Source: Planctomycetota bacterium
Lineage (GTDB): Bacteria > Planctomycetota > UBA8108 > UBA1146 > JAJFFE01
DNA length: 64,000 nt
Assembly: GCA_021776775.1 (NCBI GenBank)
Contig: JAJFFE010000053.1
Span: 30,801-94,800, forward strand
Direction: 5' to 3'
The translations under genes and the position numbers were made by a program. Each line of letters begins with the position of its first letter. Within the stretch, counting starts at the first letter, position 1. This document shows, in pieces, positions 35,466-43,097 of the stretch. Below the pieces are notes generated by a model. That model did no database searches, was not told where the DNA came from, and saw only the letters and a list, made by a program, of their open reading frames with translations.

Positions 35466-38400
35466 TCAGTTCCGCTCGACGCGAATACGATCGGGGCCGA
35501 CGAGATCCTTGAGATCTTCGAGCATGGTATTCGACGGGCGGACGGACAGCTCGGAGTTCGTTCGCACCACCCAGCGCGCGCCGCTGGCGTTGGAGAAGAT
35601 CAGAGACACCGGGACTTCGCCCCGGTTGCGTCGAAGGATCTCCTTGAACTTGAACAGCTCGTTCTCATCCGTGTCTTCGGCAGAGAAAGTCACCCCGAGT
35701 CGCTTGCCGAGCCGCTCGAACGCTTGGTCGAGCGGTAGAACTTTGTCGGCTCGGACTTGCACGCTCTCTTCACGCTCTTCGGTCGTCCCATGAATGAGGA
35801 GGATGGCGTCTTCGACCATCTGCTCGCGCTCCTCGGCAAACGTCTTCGGGAACACGACGACTTCCGTGGATCCGGTCGAGTCTTCGACGTCGAGGAACGC
35901 CATGATGTCGCCGCGTTTTGTTTGACGCGTGCGTACCTTCGAAATCATGACGCCGAGAATGACCGAGTTCTGGTCGCCCGCAGAGTTGATTCGATCGATC
36001 GTATGGGTTCGCCAGTGCGCCAAGTCGGACTCGAACTTGTCGAGCGGGTGTCCGCTCATGTAGAAGCCGAGGGACGATTTTTCGTCGGCAAGTCGTTCGA
36101 GCTCGGAAGCGTCCGGAACCTCAGGGTAGGAGTCATCGATCGTGGCGGCGCCGGACGAATCCCCGAATAGGTTCAGTTGGCCGGCGCGCTTCTCCGCTTG
36201 AATGCGGTTGCCTTGCTCCATGGCGTCTTTCACGACTGCCAGCATTCGGGTTCTTGTCGGACCCAAGCCGTCGAAGGCGCCGCAGCGGATGAGCTGTTCC
36301 ATCGTCGACTTGTTGACCGCTTTGAGATCGACGCGACCAGCGACGTCGAAAATGGAACCGTACGGCGTCTTTTTGCGCTCGCGAAGTAGCTCCTCTGCGG
36401 CCTTGCCGCCGACGCCCTTGACTGCGACCAAGCCGTAGTGAATCTCGTTCTGACGAACGGTGAAGTTGTACCCCGACTCGTTGATCGATGGCGAATGCAC
36501 CGGAATGCCCAAGCGCTTCGATTCTGCGAGGTACTCGACCATCTTTTCGACGTTGGCGATCTCGCAACTCAGGACCCCGGCCAAGAACGCCGCGGGGTAG
36601 TTCGCTTTGAGGTACGCCGTGCGGTAGGAAATGACCGCGTACGCTGTCGAGTGAGACTTGTTGAATCCGTACTTTGCGAAGTGTTCGATCTGTTCGAAAA
36701 TCTGCGCCGCCGGTTTTCGATCGATTCCGTTCGCTTCCGCGCCGCTCAGGAATTTCTCTTTGAACTCCGAAATGATCTCGGGCTTCTTCTTTCCCATCGC
36801 TTTGCGGAGTGAGTCTGCCTCGTTCATGCTGAACGACGCCATGTCGTGCGCAATGCGCATGACTTGTTCTTGGTACAAGATGACTCCGAATGAGTCGCCC
36901 AAGATCGGTTCGAGAGCCTCGTGCGGATAGGTGATCTCTTCGCGACCGTGCTTTCGTTCGCAGAAGACCTTATCCATGCCGCTACCGAGTGGACCCGGAC
37001 GGTAGAGCGCCAAAACTGCGATGAGGTCGTCGAAGCGGTCGGGACGCATGCGGCGAAGCAGTTCGCGCATTCCGCTGGATTCCAGCTGGAATATTCCGGT
37101 GGTGTCGCCCGCGGTCAGAAGCTCGTACGTCTTGACGTCATCGAGAGACAGCGTTTCGAGATCGAGGTCCTCTCCCGTCTCTTCTTTGATGATCGCAACG
37201 GCGCGGTCGAGGATCGTCAGCGTCTTGAGTCCGAGGAAGTCGAGCTTGAGAATGCCGAGTGACTCGAGGACCTCCATGGGGAATTGCGTCGTGATGTCAT
37301 CGCCGTTGCGATACAGCGGAACCACGTCGGTCAGTGGCTGATCGCACACGACGACGCCGGCGGCGTGTGTCGAGCAGTGGCGGTTCAGTCCCTCGAGGCG
37401 AAGAGCGGCGTCGAACAGTTCTTGGTATCGAGGATCTCCGGTGAGCGCTTCGAGTTCCGGCTCTGTGTCGATGGCCTCTTGCAGCTTGATCCCTAGAGTG
37501 TCCGGGATCTTCTTGGCAATCGCTTCGACCTCTTTGAGAGGAATGGCCAGTGCTCGTCCCACGTCCTTGATCACCGCTTTGGCGGCCATCGTTCCGAACG
37601 TAATGATCTGGCAGACGCGATCTTCTCCGTACTTCGTACGCACGTAGTCGATGACCTTCTCGCGGCCATCGACACAGAAGTCAATATCGATATCCGGCAT
37701 CGATACGCGGTCGGAGTTGAGGAATCGTTCGAAGATAAGATCGTACTTGATGGGGTCAACGGTCGTGATGCCGAGGCAGTACGACACCATGCTGCCGACC
37801 GCGGAACCGCGACCCGGACCGACTGGAACACCGATCTCTCGCGAGTAGTTGATGAAGTCCCAGGTGATCAGGAAGTACGAAATGAAACCCATCTTGTCGA
37901 TGACGCCGATTTCGTACTCGAGTCGTTCGCGGTGAGTGGGAGTGGGTTCGGGGTAGTTTCGTTCGAATCCATCTTCCACGAGTTTGCGAAACAGCTGCTT
38001 GTTGTCTTCTTCGATCTTCTCGGGCGATCGCTCGTCGGCCTCTTGATCTTCGACCGTGCCCAGGCGGTAGATAGGCAGGTGCGACGACTCTTCGTCGAGT
38101 TCGAAGTTGCACATCGACGCGATCTCTTCGCTGTTGGCGAGAGACTCCGGGAAATCGCCGAGCGTGTTGTACATCTCGTCTGCGGTGCGGAAGTGAAAGC
38201 AGTCGTTGTCGAATCGCAGCCGCTCGTCGTCATCGATCGTGCTGCCGGTGCTGATGCAGATATGGACTTCCTGCGCGTGGGAATCCGACTGCTTCAAGTA
38301 GTGAACGTCGTTGGTGCCGAGCAGCGGGATTCCGAGTTCCTTCGCCAACCCCGGGACTTGGTCGAGCACGCGACGCTGCTCCGGCATTCCGTGATCTTGG

Positions 38401-38930
38401 ATTTCCAGGAAGAAACTGTCCTTCTCGAAGATGTCGCGATACCGGGTGGCTGCTTCGCGAGCGGCGTCGAGATCCCCGTGGATGAGAGGCCGGTTGACCT
38501 CCCCGGCGAGACAGGCCGAGGTCCCGATCAGCCCTTCGGAGTGGGCGGCGAGGATTTCATGGTCGATTCGCGGCTTGTAGTAAAACCCGTCGATGTACGC
38601 CTGGCTCGAGAGTTTGAGCAGGTTGTGGTAACCCACCTGGTTCTTCGCCAGCAAGATCACGTGGTAGTAGTTGCTTCCCTGGTCGTCTCGTCGTTTGTCG
38701 AGGCGGCTGATCGACGAGATATACGCCTCGATCCCGATGATCGGCTTGATATCCTGCTTGCGACACTCGCGGTAGAACTCCACCGCGCCAAACATGTTGC
38801 CGTGGTCGGTGAGTGCCAGCGCCTTCATGCCCGTGTCTTTGGCGGCGCGAACGAGCGCGGGCACCTTCGCCACTCCGTCGAGAAGGCTATAATGACTGTG
38901 AACGTGGAGGTGGCAGAAGGGACGGGTCAC
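35466..38930 (-). CDS. dnaE: DNA polymerase III subunit alpha
   Basis: Replicative polymerase, 1154 residues, GTG start with GGAG 5 bases upstream. N-terminal PHP domain begins LHVHSHYSLLDG. The palm holds the catalytic aspartates in MPDIDIDFC, with GPGRGSAVGS before it. Then come the fingers (GIFQLESSGMR), EQVMRIAHDMA, the HhH region and a C-terminal OB fold (ILGVMISKVRTRQTKRGD). This is the normal DnaE1-type length and order, with no intein. It diverges from the zinc-protein gene at 39154. Confidence 0.97.
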   Translation of the reverse strand: MTRPFCHLHVHSHYSLLDGVAKVPALVRAAKDTGMKALALTDHGNMFGAVEFYRECRKQDIKPIIGIEAYISSISRLDKRRDDQGSNYYHVILLAKNQVGYHNLLKLSSQAYIDGFYYKPRIDHEILAAHSEGLIGTSACLAGEVNRPLIHGDLDAAREAATRYRDIFEKDSFFLEIQDHGMPEQRRVLDQVPGLAKELGIPLLGTNDVHYLKQSDSHAQEVHICISTGSTIDDDERLRFDNDCFHFRTADEMYNTLGDFPESLANSEEIASMCNFELDEESSHLPIYRLGTVEDQEADERSPEKIEEDNKQLFRKLVEDGFERNYPEPTPTHRERLEYEIGVIDKMGFISYFLITWDFINYSREIGVPVGPGRGSAVGSMVSYCLGITTVDPIKYDLIFERFLNSDRVSMPDIDIDFCVDGREKVIDYVRTKYGEDRVCQIITFGTMAAKAVIKDVGRALAIPLKEVEAIAKKIPDTLGIKLQEAIDTEPELEALTGDPRYQELFDAALRLEGLNRHCSTHAAGVVVCDQPLTDVVPLYRNGDDITTQFPMEVLESLGILKLDFLGLKTLTILDRAVAIIKEETGEDLDLETLSLDDVKTYELLTAGDTTGIFQLESSGMRELLRRMRPDRFDDLIAVLALYRPGPLGSGMDKVFCERKHGREEITYPHEALEPILGDSFGVILYQEQVMRIAHDMASFSMNEADSLRKAMGKKKPEIISEFKEKFLSGAEANGIDRKPAAQIFEQIEHFAKYGFNKSHSTAYAVISYRTAYLKANYPAAFLAGVLSCEIANVEKMVEYLAESKRLGIPVHSPSINESGYNFTVRQNEIHYGLVAVKGVGGKAAEELLRERKKTPYGSIFDVAGRVDLKAVNKSTMEQLIRCGAFDGLGPTRTRMLAVVKDAMEQGNRIQAEKRAGQLNLFGDSSGAATIDDSYPEVPDASELERLADEKSSLGFYMSGHPLDKFESDLAHWRTHTIDRINSAGDQNSVILGVMISKVRTRQTKRGDIMAFLDVEDSTGSTEVVVFPKTFAEEREQMVEDAILLIHGTTEEREESVQVRADKVLPLDQAFERLGKRLGVTFSAEDTDENELFKFKEILRRNRGEVPVSLIFSNASGARWVVRTNSELSVRPSNTMLEDLKDLVGPDRIRVERN

Positions 38931-39153
38931 CGAAACTCCGTTCGAGATCGAGGTCGCGAGGCGTCGTCGTTCTTCGGCCGTGGGGTGCGCAGAACGTCAT
39001 GCAGTCGCGGGAGGAAGCAGGCGATTAGGTTATAGATTCGAGCGTGCCCCGGAACAAGCCAACCCGTCGTCGGATGAGCTCGTCTGTTGCCGAAGATCGA
39101 ATGTCCGGCGGCTCGACCTTGACGGTGCGCCCTTATCGGAGGATCCTGGGACC

Positions 39154-39369
39154 ATGGCAACGCCGAATTCGCCTTCCGAGGGGTCTTCTCAATCACGCGA
39201 GCGCATTTGGGTGAGCGTTATGTTCGATTGCTGTCGAACGTACCAGCGAGTGTATTTCCCGAAGGGGAAGACACGCGCTTCCGGCTCTTGCCCACGCTGC
39301 CTGCGTCGGATCAACTTCCAACTCTCTGAGGAGGGAAACCTTGGTCGCTTCTTTATCGCCGAAGAATGA
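39154..39369 (+). CDS. small cysteine-containing protein, function unknown
   Basis: 71 residues from ATG 39154. Contains CC near the middle (MFDCCRTYQRVYF) and CPRC (SGSCPRCLRRINF), a layout that could bind one zinc, followed by a short acidic tail. GGAGG is 11 bases upstream. It overlaps the next gene by 29 bases, so the two are translationally linked. No family recognised. Confidence 0.55.
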   Translation: MATPNSPSEGSSQSRERIWVSVMFDCCRTYQRVYFPKGKTRASGSCPRCLRRINFQLSEEGNLGRFFIAEE

Positions 39370-40369
39370 GCGCCCCGCTGAAGATAGTGCGTCCGAGAGC
39401 GATCTCGAGAATCGCCTCGCCGGCGACGCAGCGCACCTGGATCCTTCAGGCGCGGAAGCTCAGCCGGCGGACGATGCGAGCTCGGTTGCCGACGAGTCCG
39501 TCGCTGAGCGAGTTGCGGCGGCTCTGAACAAGGCCGCTGCCGCACAGCCGGAGCCAACGGACGCAGAGCCAACGGACGCAGAGCCGGACGTTGCTGACGA
39601 CGAGCCGGAGTCCACTGCCGTGGCGTCGTCGACGGAAGATCCCGATTCGGCCCCTGATTGCGACGAGGGTCCGTCGCTGAACGATCGAATTGCGTCGCTT
39701 GCGACCTCCGACGGGCTCGTTCACGAAGACGACTCGACCGAGAGCAAAGACTATCGAGGAACTATTTTCGCGAAGCTCTTCGAAGCGGAAACATCGGTGG
39801 CGAGTCCGACACGTTGGTCCGTGGGCTCCTCGAGGAAGACCTGTGTCGGTTGTAGCGAGCCGTTACCCGACGATCGCTCCTTTCACACGGCGTTGTGCGT
39901 TCCAGAGAATCTAGCCGAGACGCAGATCGCCGACGCGTCGGCCGTCTTCGAGCGCCGCGACTACTGCTTGGCCTGTTTCGAGGCTTCGCCTCCGGCCCAC
40001 GCATTCGCGTCCTGGACCACCGTGCTTCCTCCGGCCGCCGAGGCTCCGAAGAAGATCGTCAACCTCACATCGCTTCGCGTCTACTTCGACCAGCTTGGTT
40101 CGATCGTCGCCCGTGCGCGTGACGACGAGCAGGGCGCCGAGATGAACGGGATCGACCTCAGCCCGGCCGAGTTGGCGGACTTGGAACGTCTACGGTATCT
40201 GATCGCCCTGTTCCTCGTCCGCAAGCGAGCCCTTCGCTGGGTGGACCACCATGGCTCGACGCTCCGCCTCGAGTGCAAGGCGACCGAGTCCATCTTGGAC
40301 ATCGCGGTTCCGGCGCCGGGCGCGACGATGGACGAAGCGACCCGAGCGTTCGAACAACTGTTCGGGTAG
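39341..40369 (+). CDS. acidic protein with CxxC motifs, function unknown
   Basis: 342 residues from TTG 39341, which has a GAGGAGGG sequence just upstream. Residues 1-130 are acidic and low complexity, including a duplicated EPTDAEPTDAEP made by a 15-bp direct repeat. Residues 165-215 carry CVGC, a later His and Cys (FHTALC), and CLAC, a candidate zinc-binding domain. The C-terminal part (about 235-342) is helical then beta-rich. No signal peptide. Overlap with the previous small Cys protein suggests a joint function. Not recognised. Confidence 0.55.
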   Translation: MVASLSPKNERPAEDSASESDLENRLAGDAAHLDPSGAEAQPADDASSVADESVAERVAAALNKAAAAQPEPTDAEPTDAEPDVADDEPESTAVASSTEDPDSAPDCDEGPSLNDRIASLATSDGLVHEDDSTESKDYRGTIFAKLFEAETSVASPTRWSVGSSRKTCVGCSEPLPDDRSFHTALCVPENLAETQIADASAVFERRDYCLACFEASPPAHAFASWTTVLPPAAEAPKKIVNLTSLRVYFDQLGSIVARARDDEQGAEMNGIDLSPAELADLERLRYLIALFLVRKRALRWVDHHGSTLRLECKATESILDIAVPAPGATMDEATRAFEQLFG

Positions 40370-40373
40370 TGCT

Positions 40374-40417
40374 CCCCACATCCCACCACGTTTCTGATCG
40401 ATCCCCACCATTCCCCA
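40374..40417 (-). promoter_or_regulatory. upstream cluster of TGGGG-type boxes (candidate MraZ site)
   Basis: On the minus strand, TGGGG boxes start at 40417 and 40407 (10 bp apart), and TGGTG/TGGGG boxes start at 40388 and 40378 (10 bp apart). E. coli MraZ binds TGGGN repeats separated by 5-base spacers, which gives the same 10-bp period. The orientation is opposite to the mraZ gene and the site is 670 bp away, so the role is less sure than that of the promoter-proximal cluster. Confidence 0.35.
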
Positions 40418-40727
40418 CCTGGCCGTCGACCGCTACCGCGGCGGGTGACTCGTCGTAGCTGTTTTTACCTAAACGGTTTACGAGGATATTGTGGGGGCTG
40501 CATGGGAAGGCGACGCGGCGTAAGCGTGAGATCAAAGTCTCGCGATCCTCGTGCGTTTGCCCCGCCCACCAGATTTTCCTCGAGGAATTTCTCCGGCCGT
40601 AAACACAAGATATGGTGGTTTTGAGTCGTCGACCACCACGTGGGTGGTGGTCCTGGTCTTCCGAGGAACCTTCGCGTGCGCCGGACGACAATCCCGAAGA
40701 TTGACGACCCGAACCCCCAGGGTATGG

Positions 40728-40762
40728 TGGTGGGAAGTGGGGGTTGTTGGGGAGCGGTGGTG
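40728..40762 (+). promoter_or_regulatory. candidate MraZ operator: four TGGKG boxes at 10-bp period
   Basis: TGGTG at 40728, TGGGG at 40738, TGGGG at 40748 and TGGTG at 40758, exactly 10 bp apart with 5-base spacers. This matches the known E. coli MraZ target (direct TGGGN repeats with 5-base spacers upstream of the mra promoter). It lies 323 bp before the mraZ start codon. Autoregulation of the dcw operon by MraZ is the likely meaning. Confidence 0.55.
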
Positions 40763-41084
40763 CTCACTCCCAGATCGAGTCGAACTCGATTCGATTTCGG
40801 GCTCTTGGGTGGCCAGCTCTCCGTAGCTCTCGCGTGAGGTCCGAGGACCTCGGGTTCCGGTTTCGACGGTATGGCTTCGGCCGCGCGTGTGGCCGCCGAG
40901 ACCAAAGGGGGATTTTTCGCCGGTTGCTTCCAAGGGGGAGGCGCGCCGCGAAGTGCGTCACACGGGTCGAAGGCAGACGAGCCAGCAACTGCCGGCCGTG
41001 CGCTCTCGATCCGAATGCACATCTAACCCGGTTCCGCGCCGCTGAGCAAGCGTCGTTGGTCCCGTTGGGGTGGAAGGAGAGTTC

Positions 41085-41570
41085 ATGGAGACGCCGCGCT
41101 TCTTCATGGGTAACTCCGAACACAACCTCGACGACAAGGGGAGGGTGATCGTCCCTTCGAAGTTTCGGGATCAAATCGTTCCCGAAGTGGATGGCGACGG
41201 GTTTATCGCCGTGGAGGCACCGGAGGGCTGTTTGTTCCTCTACACGCCTCTCGAGTGGCAAGCGCTCTGTCGTCGTTTCGCGCTACTTCCGAAGGGGTCC
41301 CCCGAGTTGCGGAGCTTCCAACGGAAGTACCACGGGAACGCCGAGATACTCAGCCTCGACAAGCAGGGGCGCGTGCAAGTTCCCAAGCGACTTCGGGAAC
41401 ACGCGGCGCTGTCCAAAGAGGTGGTCCTCGCGGGTTGCTTCGATCGTATTGAGGTTTGGGCCAAGTCGAATTGGCAGAAAGCTCAGAACACGGCCGAAGC
41501 GGGCTACGGGGCGCAAATGCAGGAGTTCCTATCTGGAGCCGAAGTCGATCCTCCGGCAGCTGACGCTTAG
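41085..41570 (+). CDS. mraZ: transcriptional regulator MraZ
   Basis: First gene of the dcw cluster. Two SpoVT/AbrB-like domains are visible, each with the DxKGR-type core: LDDKGRVIVPSKFRD (about residue 15) and LDKQGRVQVPKRLREHA (about residue 85). 161 residues, near the usual 145-150 with a short C-terminal extension. I chose ATG 41085 because AAGGAGA lies 4-5 bases upstream. MraZ forms ring oligomers that bind repeated TGGGN boxes and repress its own operon in E. coli; such boxes lie upstream here. Confidence 0.96.
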   Translation: METPRFFMGNSEHNLDDKGRVIVPSKFRDQIVPEVDGDGFIAVEAPEGCLFLYTPLEWQALCRRFALLPKGSPELRSFQRKYHGNAEILSLDKQGRVQVPKRLREHAALSKEVVLAGCFDRIEVWAKSNWQKAQNTAEAGYGAQMQEFLSGAEVDPPAADA

Positions 41571-41615
41571 TTGCGTCGTCGCCGATCGACTCTGCTCCCA
41601 ACGAAGGGGAGAGAC

Positions 41616-41891
41616 ATGGTGACCACCGTATCGTGTGAAGTGGATGCGACCGGAACAGAGACGGCTGTCCGCCGTCTTCGGACGCACCTTCATCTCGTCA
41701 CCCGCCAAGGTCAGCCCGCCCAGGTCCGACGCGACATGCGAACCATCATGCAGAGGCTGCGGGGCGTCCAAGCACGCGATGCCGCGTTTGCTGGCGTCGA
41801 ACTGGGACCTCAAGTGGGCGAAATGATGAAGACGCTCGAAATCGTGGGGAACGAGATGTTGGTTCTCGACCCCGAGAGGAAGCGCGCCTGA
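41616..41891 (+). CDS. small protein between mraZ and rsmH, function unknown
   Basis: 91 residues from ATG 41616 with GGGGAGAG upstream. Basic, helical, no membrane segment or cysteine motif apart from one Cys. The middle (TRQGQPAQVRRDMRTIMQRL) and end (GEMMKTLEIVGNEMLVLDPE) look like a small globular or coiled protein. It shares a 4-base overlap with rsmH. mraZ is normally followed directly by rsmH, so this is an extra gene in the cluster. Not recognised. Confidence 0.6.
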   Translation: MVTTVSCEVDATGTETAVRRLRTHLHLVTRQGQPAQVRRDMRTIMQRLRGVQARDAAFAGVELGPQVGEMMKTLEIVGNEMLVLDPERKRA

Positions 41892-42796
41892 CGCAACGTC
41901 CGGAACCTCCACACGCTCCGGTACTGGTCGACGAGGTCGTCCGCTGGATCGATCCTCGACCGGGGGAGTGTGTGTTGGATCTGACGGTGGGAGCTGGCGG
42001 TCACGCCAAGGTGATTGCCGAGGCGCTCGGTCCCGAAGGTCTCCTGGTCGCGGTCGATCGCGACCAGGTTGCGCTCGATATCGCGCGATCGACGTTGGTT
42101 GGCCAACCGGTGGAGTTCGTCCGCGGATTCTTCGGCGATCTGACCGAGATCGCCCGGTCGGTCGAGGGCAGGCGTTTCGACGGCATCCTCGCTGACATCG
42201 GCGTGTCGTCCATGCAACTCGATGACGCCGAGCGTGGGTTTAGTTTTCGCGGCGACGGGCCTCTCGACATGCGGATGGATCGCAGCGAGCCGGTGAGCGC
42301 GAAGGAGTATTTGGCAAACGTTCCTACCGACGAACTCACGCGGGTCATCGCGGAGTACGGCGAGGAACGATTCGCCCGTCGCGTGGCGAGCGCTATCGAT
42401 CGCGCTCGTAACGCAGGAAGCATCGATACGACCGGAGAGCTGGCGGAAATCGTTCGTCGCGCAGTGCCCAAATCACGCGGCAGCGATAAGGACCCAGCAA
42501 CCCGCACGTTTCAGGCGATTCGGATCGCGGTGAATCGAGAGCTAGAAGCGCTCGATCACCTGCTCGGTCGCTTCGGAACACTTCTCGCGCCCGGTGGAAG
42601 ATTCGCCGTGATCTCCTTCCACTCGCTCGAAGACCGACAGGTCAAACAAGCGTTCCGGACGCGCGCTCAGGAGGGTGACTATCAGCTCCTGACGCGAAAC
42701 GCGGTCCGGCCGTCGCCGGCTGAAGTGTCACGGAATCCGCGGGCGCGCAGCGCTCGGTTGAGAGTCTTGAGGCGTAAGCGCGAAGGAGAGCAGTAG
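41888..42796 (+). CDS. rsmH: 16S rRNA (cytosine1402-N4)-methyltransferase RsmH
   Basis: SAM-dependent methylation of C1402 in 16S rRNA. The ORF track begins at GTG 41972, but the conserved family N-terminus PHAPVLVDEVVRWI is encoded upstream in the same frame. No in-frame ATG, GTG or TTG exists there, so the start is probably CTG 41888, giving a CTGA overlap with the previous stop and AGAGGA 7 bases upstream. SAM motif LDLTVGAGGHA, AVDRDQ, ADIGVSSMQLDDAERGFSF and ISFHSLEDRQVK are present. 302 residues, the normal length. Confidence 0.93.
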   Translation: MTQRPEPPHAPVLVDEVVRWIDPRPGECVLDLTVGAGGHAKVIAEALGPEGLLVAVDRDQVALDIARSTLVGQPVEFVRGFFGDLTEIARSVEGRRFDGILADIGVSSMQLDDAERGFSFRGDGPLDMRMDRSEPVSAKEYLANVPTDELTRVIAEYGEERFARRVASAIDRARNAGSIDTTGELAEIVRRAVPKSRGSDKDPATRTFQAIRIAVNRELEALDHLLGRFGTLLAPGGRFAVISFHSLEDRQVKQAFRTRAQEGDYQLLTRNAVRPSPAEVSRNPRARSARLRVLRRKREGEQ

Positions 42797-42800
42797 TAGA

Positions 42801-43097
42801 ATGCTGATTCGGGTATTGGTCGCGGTATTGGTGATGATGGGTTGCGGGTTCGACCTCGTCTTGGAGAACCTGCGCCAACGAGAGCTTCGTTATCAGATTC
42901 AGATTGTCGATCGGGAGTTGGGGCACGCGGAATTGCGCCTCGAGGCACGACGGCTTGCGCTGCAAAGTGTTGTCGTCGACGCCTGCTTCGGACAAGACAG
43001 CGAACTGAAACTCTTGCCGCGTGCCAACGCGTCGACCACTCCCAACGGATCCACAGACGTTCTGCTCGCTGCGGCCAGCGAACGGCGGCGGAGATGA
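42801..43097 (+). CDS. ftsL: FtsL-like division protein
   Basis: 98 residues: a short N-terminal membrane helix (LIRVLVAVLVMMGCGFDLVL) followed by a charged amphipathic helix (ENLRQRELRYQIQIVDREL) typical of the FtsL coiled coil that pairs with FtsB. Sequence alone is weak because FtsL diverges quickly; the position between rsmH and ftsI and the size make the call. ATGA overlap with ftsI. The C-terminus is Arg-rich (SERRRR). Confidence 0.7.
   Translation: MLIRVLVAVLVMMGCGFDLVLENLRQRELRYQIQIVDRELGHAELRLEARRLALQSVVVDACFGQDSELKLLPRANASTTPNGSTDVLLAAASERRRR

Larger units (their letters stand above)
40370..41084 (+). other. 715-bp mraZ upstream/leader region
   Basis: No convincing gene. The region contains the candidate MraZ boxes listed separately, a short inverted repeat ACCACCAC-4-GTGGTGGT near 40632-40651, a hairpin ATCGAGT-CGA-ACTCGAT at 40774-40790, and two mutually exclusive hairpins around 40836-40853 (GAGGTC/GACCTC versus CCGAGG/CCTCGG). 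An AT-rich patch at about 40457-40495 could hold a promoter. ORFs listed here by the track are composition-driven shadows. The long GC-rich leader could be structured RNA. Confidence 0.45.

Noticed and set aside
39541-39575. Direct repeat of 15 bp as a mobile-element footprint
   Set aside because: It is an in-frame coding duplication (EPTDA) in a low-complexity acidic region.
40632-40651. Inverted repeat ACCACCAC-GTGG-GTGGTGGT as a terminator
   Set aside because: No T-run follows, and the GTGG content is shared with the box clusters; more likely a binding site or chance.
40860-41070. RNase P RNA, tmRNA or SRP RNA in the mraZ leader
   Set aside because: The conserved cores (for example GAGGAAAGTCC of RNase P or the tmRNA 3' end GGTTCGA...CCA) are not found.
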